From contig NC_084936.1 in the NCBI RefSeq assembly GCF_958298935.1, positions 1,557,501 to 1,621,500 on the forward strand: a DNA stretch of 64,000 nucleotides. The letters run 5' to 3'. This DNA comes from Phragmites australis. Its lineage: Eukaryota > Streptophyta > Magnoliopsida > Poales > Poaceae. Shown here in pieces: positions 61,555 to 64,000 of this stretch (the first letter of the stretch is position 1; every line of letters begins with the position of its first letter). Below the pieces are notes generated by a model. That model had not been told where the DNA came from, ran no database searches, and saw nothing but the letters and a program-made list of their open reading frames with translations. The translations under genes were made by a program, and so were the position numbers.

Positions 61555-62869
61555 TACTATAGAACATGTCATAAGTAGCGCCATATCAATACCGATTATG
61601 CAAAAATCGTTACTGAAGATGTATCAATGCTGATTCTTAATCTCTCGTGCGCGAAAAAGTAGTAAGCCGCTAAGAATCGGCATCGAAAATGACTATCAGT
61701 GTCGGTTCATAGCTGGAATGGGCACTGATACTGATAGTCATTTTCAGTGCTGATTGAAGCCACCAACCGGCACTAATATGTCTGGACCCAAATTTGGTCT
61801 TCAATCCAATTTTGGCTACGTCGGCTCGATCCTCACGTCCAGAGTCTTATCTATTTCCTCACAGTCACGTCCATAGAGCGACAACAGCCTCACCAAATCG
61901 ATCCCCTCTTCTCTCCCTCTCCCTCTCTCTCTGTCGATATGCACGCTTCGTGAGCATTGACTGTGATGGGTCTGCAAACTACACAGACTAGCTCGGGCTG
62001 ATGTGGATAGGCACCGCCGGTTGGTTCCCCTTCTGTGCCATGACCACCATCTAGGTGCTGTCGGAGAAGCGCACGCAGTACTCCACGGTGCGCTACTTCC
62101 CCTCGACAGCGGATGGTGGCACCAATAAGTACTGCTACACGCTAGGCGTCAAGACGAGGACCCACTACCTGATCCGAGCCATCTTCCTGTATGGCAACTT
62201 CGATAGTAGCAACATCCACCACGACGAGCTCATCCATGGCGAGCTCATCCGCGGCACTGGGGTCCACCACGACGAGCTCGTCCATGGCCCGGGCGACAGG
62301 CGCACGCACGCGAGCGGACGGTGCGGCGGTCGTCGGGCATGTGGTGGCTTGCAGGTCTATTCTCAAGTAATTCTTCTATCTTAGGGAACACATATATCAT
62401 GAAATGACGGTGACAGATTCTTGCTCCTTGATTAATCTAGTAAGAGGTCTGCGTCTATGCACTATGTTCTTGTCTCTGCAATTTGCTCTGATCGATGTTG
62501 TATTAATTTGATTGTGAGATGTGTTGTATGGACGAGCTAAATCAATTGCGGAGTTGTTGTATTGAATTTGATTGTAAGATGTCTTATATAGATGAGATGT
62601 GTTCGATTTGAGCATGTGGTGGTGGCGGCGGGAGCACTGTCAACGATAGGAGCGGCAACCGAGCCGGCTCGAGAGTTCTCGAGCTAGCTCGTTTATTTTT
62701 GACTCTGAAACTTTTTTACTGCCGGTTGGAGCTACGAACTGACAGTAAAAGATAGTGCCGGTTTCAGATCCGGCACTGATGGTGTTTTTGTGCCGAGTAA
62801 TTAGTGTTGATTTAAAAATCGGTACTGATTGTGTTTTTGAATCGGTACTGATGTGCTTTTTTTATAGTG
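61555..62869 (+). mobile_element. Non-autonomous CACTA transposon carrying a captured gene fragment
   Basis: The right end, read inward, is CACTATAAAAAAAGCACATC (62869). The left end is ACTATAGAACATG preceded by T where C is expected (61555). Subterminal words CGGTACTGAT / ATCAGTGCCGG and CCGGCACTGAT recur at 61590-61780 and 62710-62855. No transposase is present. The subterminal words resemble those of the CACTA element at 37559-38917, so the two are related. The middle holds a receptor-kinase fragment, listed separately. Confidence 0.75.
61938..62220 (+). pseudogene. Captured fragment of a malectin-like receptor-kinase gene
   Basis: One frame shows ARFVSIDCDGSANYTD, then a TAG, then LGLMWIGTAGWFPF, a second TAG at 62052-62054, then SEKRTQYSTVRYFP, TNKYCYTLGVKTRTHYLIRA and IFLYGNFDSSN. 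This is the first part of the malectin-like (carbohydrate-binding-type) ectodomain of plant LRR receptor kinases: the CG-type start, the YCYTL motif and FLYGNFD are family hallmarks. There are about 94 codons. Kinase, membrane and LRR parts are absent. After 62220 the frame changes to low-complexity HHDELIHG-like repeats (62217-62300). It lies wholly inside the CACTA element, hence a transduplicated fragment. Confidence 0.85.
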
Positions 62870-64000
62870 AATCTTTACTAAATTTTCTTGCAATATATTG
62901 TTCTTGGCTTACTTGTATATCACACAATGCGCAATTGTGAGCATCTGAACATCCTGAGCAGTTGCGAGAAACTGGGACCAGAAATATGGGCCCGTTACAC
63001 TGTTGACTCATAGGCCTTAATATAGTCAGACTTCGTGCCCAATAGTTCTCCAAAAGTTTTATGCGATAGTAGCCATTTGATATCTATCATCGTCAGGATC
63101 AAGGTAGGAGGTTTGAGAGCGTTACAATCAAATCCGAAAGGGTTAAACATTATATTATTCTTTTGGTTGAGTTTAATTTGTCCCACGAGAACCTTAGATT
63201 TTAAACACAACAATTGCATTGGCAAGATTAAAATATACGAGCTATGTACTCTTCTTTGTTATTATTTTTTCACACTGATTTTCGGAAGAAGTTATAAACA
63301 GGCACGAGCGTTTCGCCTTAGAAAGAAGCGACTGTAAAAGCGGATTCTAACCGTTGATATCAGCCGCAGGGTAAACCTCTACGACAGCAGTGTGGGGAGT
63401 TGGTTATTCAAATGGTCTCACAACACGAATGGAGGTGGACCTTGAAAACCACCAAAATATATGACTTTGCGACAATAGGATCTGCCTTCGGCGTACAGGG
63501 GTCACGGACCCCATGATCCTACTATGAAAAAAGATTCATTTTTTAGAATATCATATCAATCCCACATGCCTCATATACACTCCCGTTTGATCACGGTAAG
63601 GGAGTAAGTCAAAAGTAAAAGGGATTGAGATACGAGAGAAAAACTTTTGTTTAACATTTGAGGAAAGATCACACCTCTATTTTACTGCATCTGCTGACAC
63701 AGAGTTATCCGATGCATCTTAATAAGATTACCCCTACATTGATAAATCAAATGCTCTTTTCTTTCCTCCAAACTACATGCTCTTTTCTTTCCTCCAAACT
63801 ACATGCGAAAGCCCCAAGACTCAACGAGAATCCAAAATCAAAAGGTTTTTTTTGGCCCAGCATGCAGCAGAATTATGTGGGGAGGCTATATTTTAGGTAT
63901 TATCTACCTACCCACTTGTGTCGGTTTCGGTACAGGTACCCCCATTTTTTTTTCTGTCCTTCAATGAGAAGAATGAACGAGCGCTTGCTTACAAGACAGC
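62870..64000. other. Intergenic DNA; no gene seen
   Basis: AT-rich. At 63751-63802 a 26-bp unit (ATGCTCTTTTCTTTCCTCCA plus six bases) occurs twice in tandem. No further structure was recognised up to the window end. Confidence 0.45.

Overview
The window is nuclear DNA from a grass (Poaceae). It carries two multi-exon plant genes with GT-AG introns, cytosolic GAPDH (GAPC) and an LHT1-type lysine/histidine transporter. Around them are nested plant transposons: Tat-lineage Ty3/gypsy, solo LTRs, CACTA elements and a SINE-like repeat. I see no bacterial, organellar or viral genome. The species cannot be fixed from the sequence alone.

Layout. (1) 1-13719: a minus-strand Ty3/gypsy element of the Tat type. 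The 5' LTR is complete (12274-13719), followed by PBS, gag, protease, RT, RNase H, integrase and a polypurine tract. The 3' LTR runs off the left edge. All coding parts are broken by stops and frameshifts. Between integrase and the polypurine tract lies a separate opposite-strand gene remnant (1476-4644) with its own TATA box and a 70-bp intron. (2) 13720-20555: AT-rich DNA, a possible host-gene remnant split by a ~1.1-kb AT-rich repeat, then a long LTR-like block. (3) 22681-26500: the intact GAPC gene (11 coding exons, 337 aa) with a duplicated promoter segment. (4) 27040-28465: a second copy of the AT-rich repeat. It contains a 209-bp copy of GAPC intron 3 flanked by a 13-bp direct repeat. 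(5) 30964-35693: SINE-like repeats, an LTR fragment and a two-exon YTH-domain (m6A reader) gene fragment. (6) 36074-47902: an LTR element with a perfect CCATT target-site duplication and no gag-pol. It carries two tandem-repeat arrays, a 164-aa opposite-strand ORF with its own TATA box, a nested CACTA element and a nested 2.97-kb solo LTR that splits the 187-bp array. (7) 51738-52430: a small TIR element. (8) 52751-57568: the LHT1-like gene, 8 coding exons. (9) 59412-62869: a one-ended CACTA terminus and a two-ended CACTA element that has captured part of a malectin-like receptor-kinase gene.

GAPC (glycolysis) and LHT1 (amino-acid uptake) are unrelated housekeeping-type neighbours, not a pathway cluster. 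The notable biology is how host sequence is copied and moved: a patch of GAPC intron pasted into a nearby repeat, a receptor-kinase fragment inside a CACTA element, an orphan YTH fragment beside an LTR fragment, and two LTR elements that each carry a promoter-equipped gene on the opposite strand.
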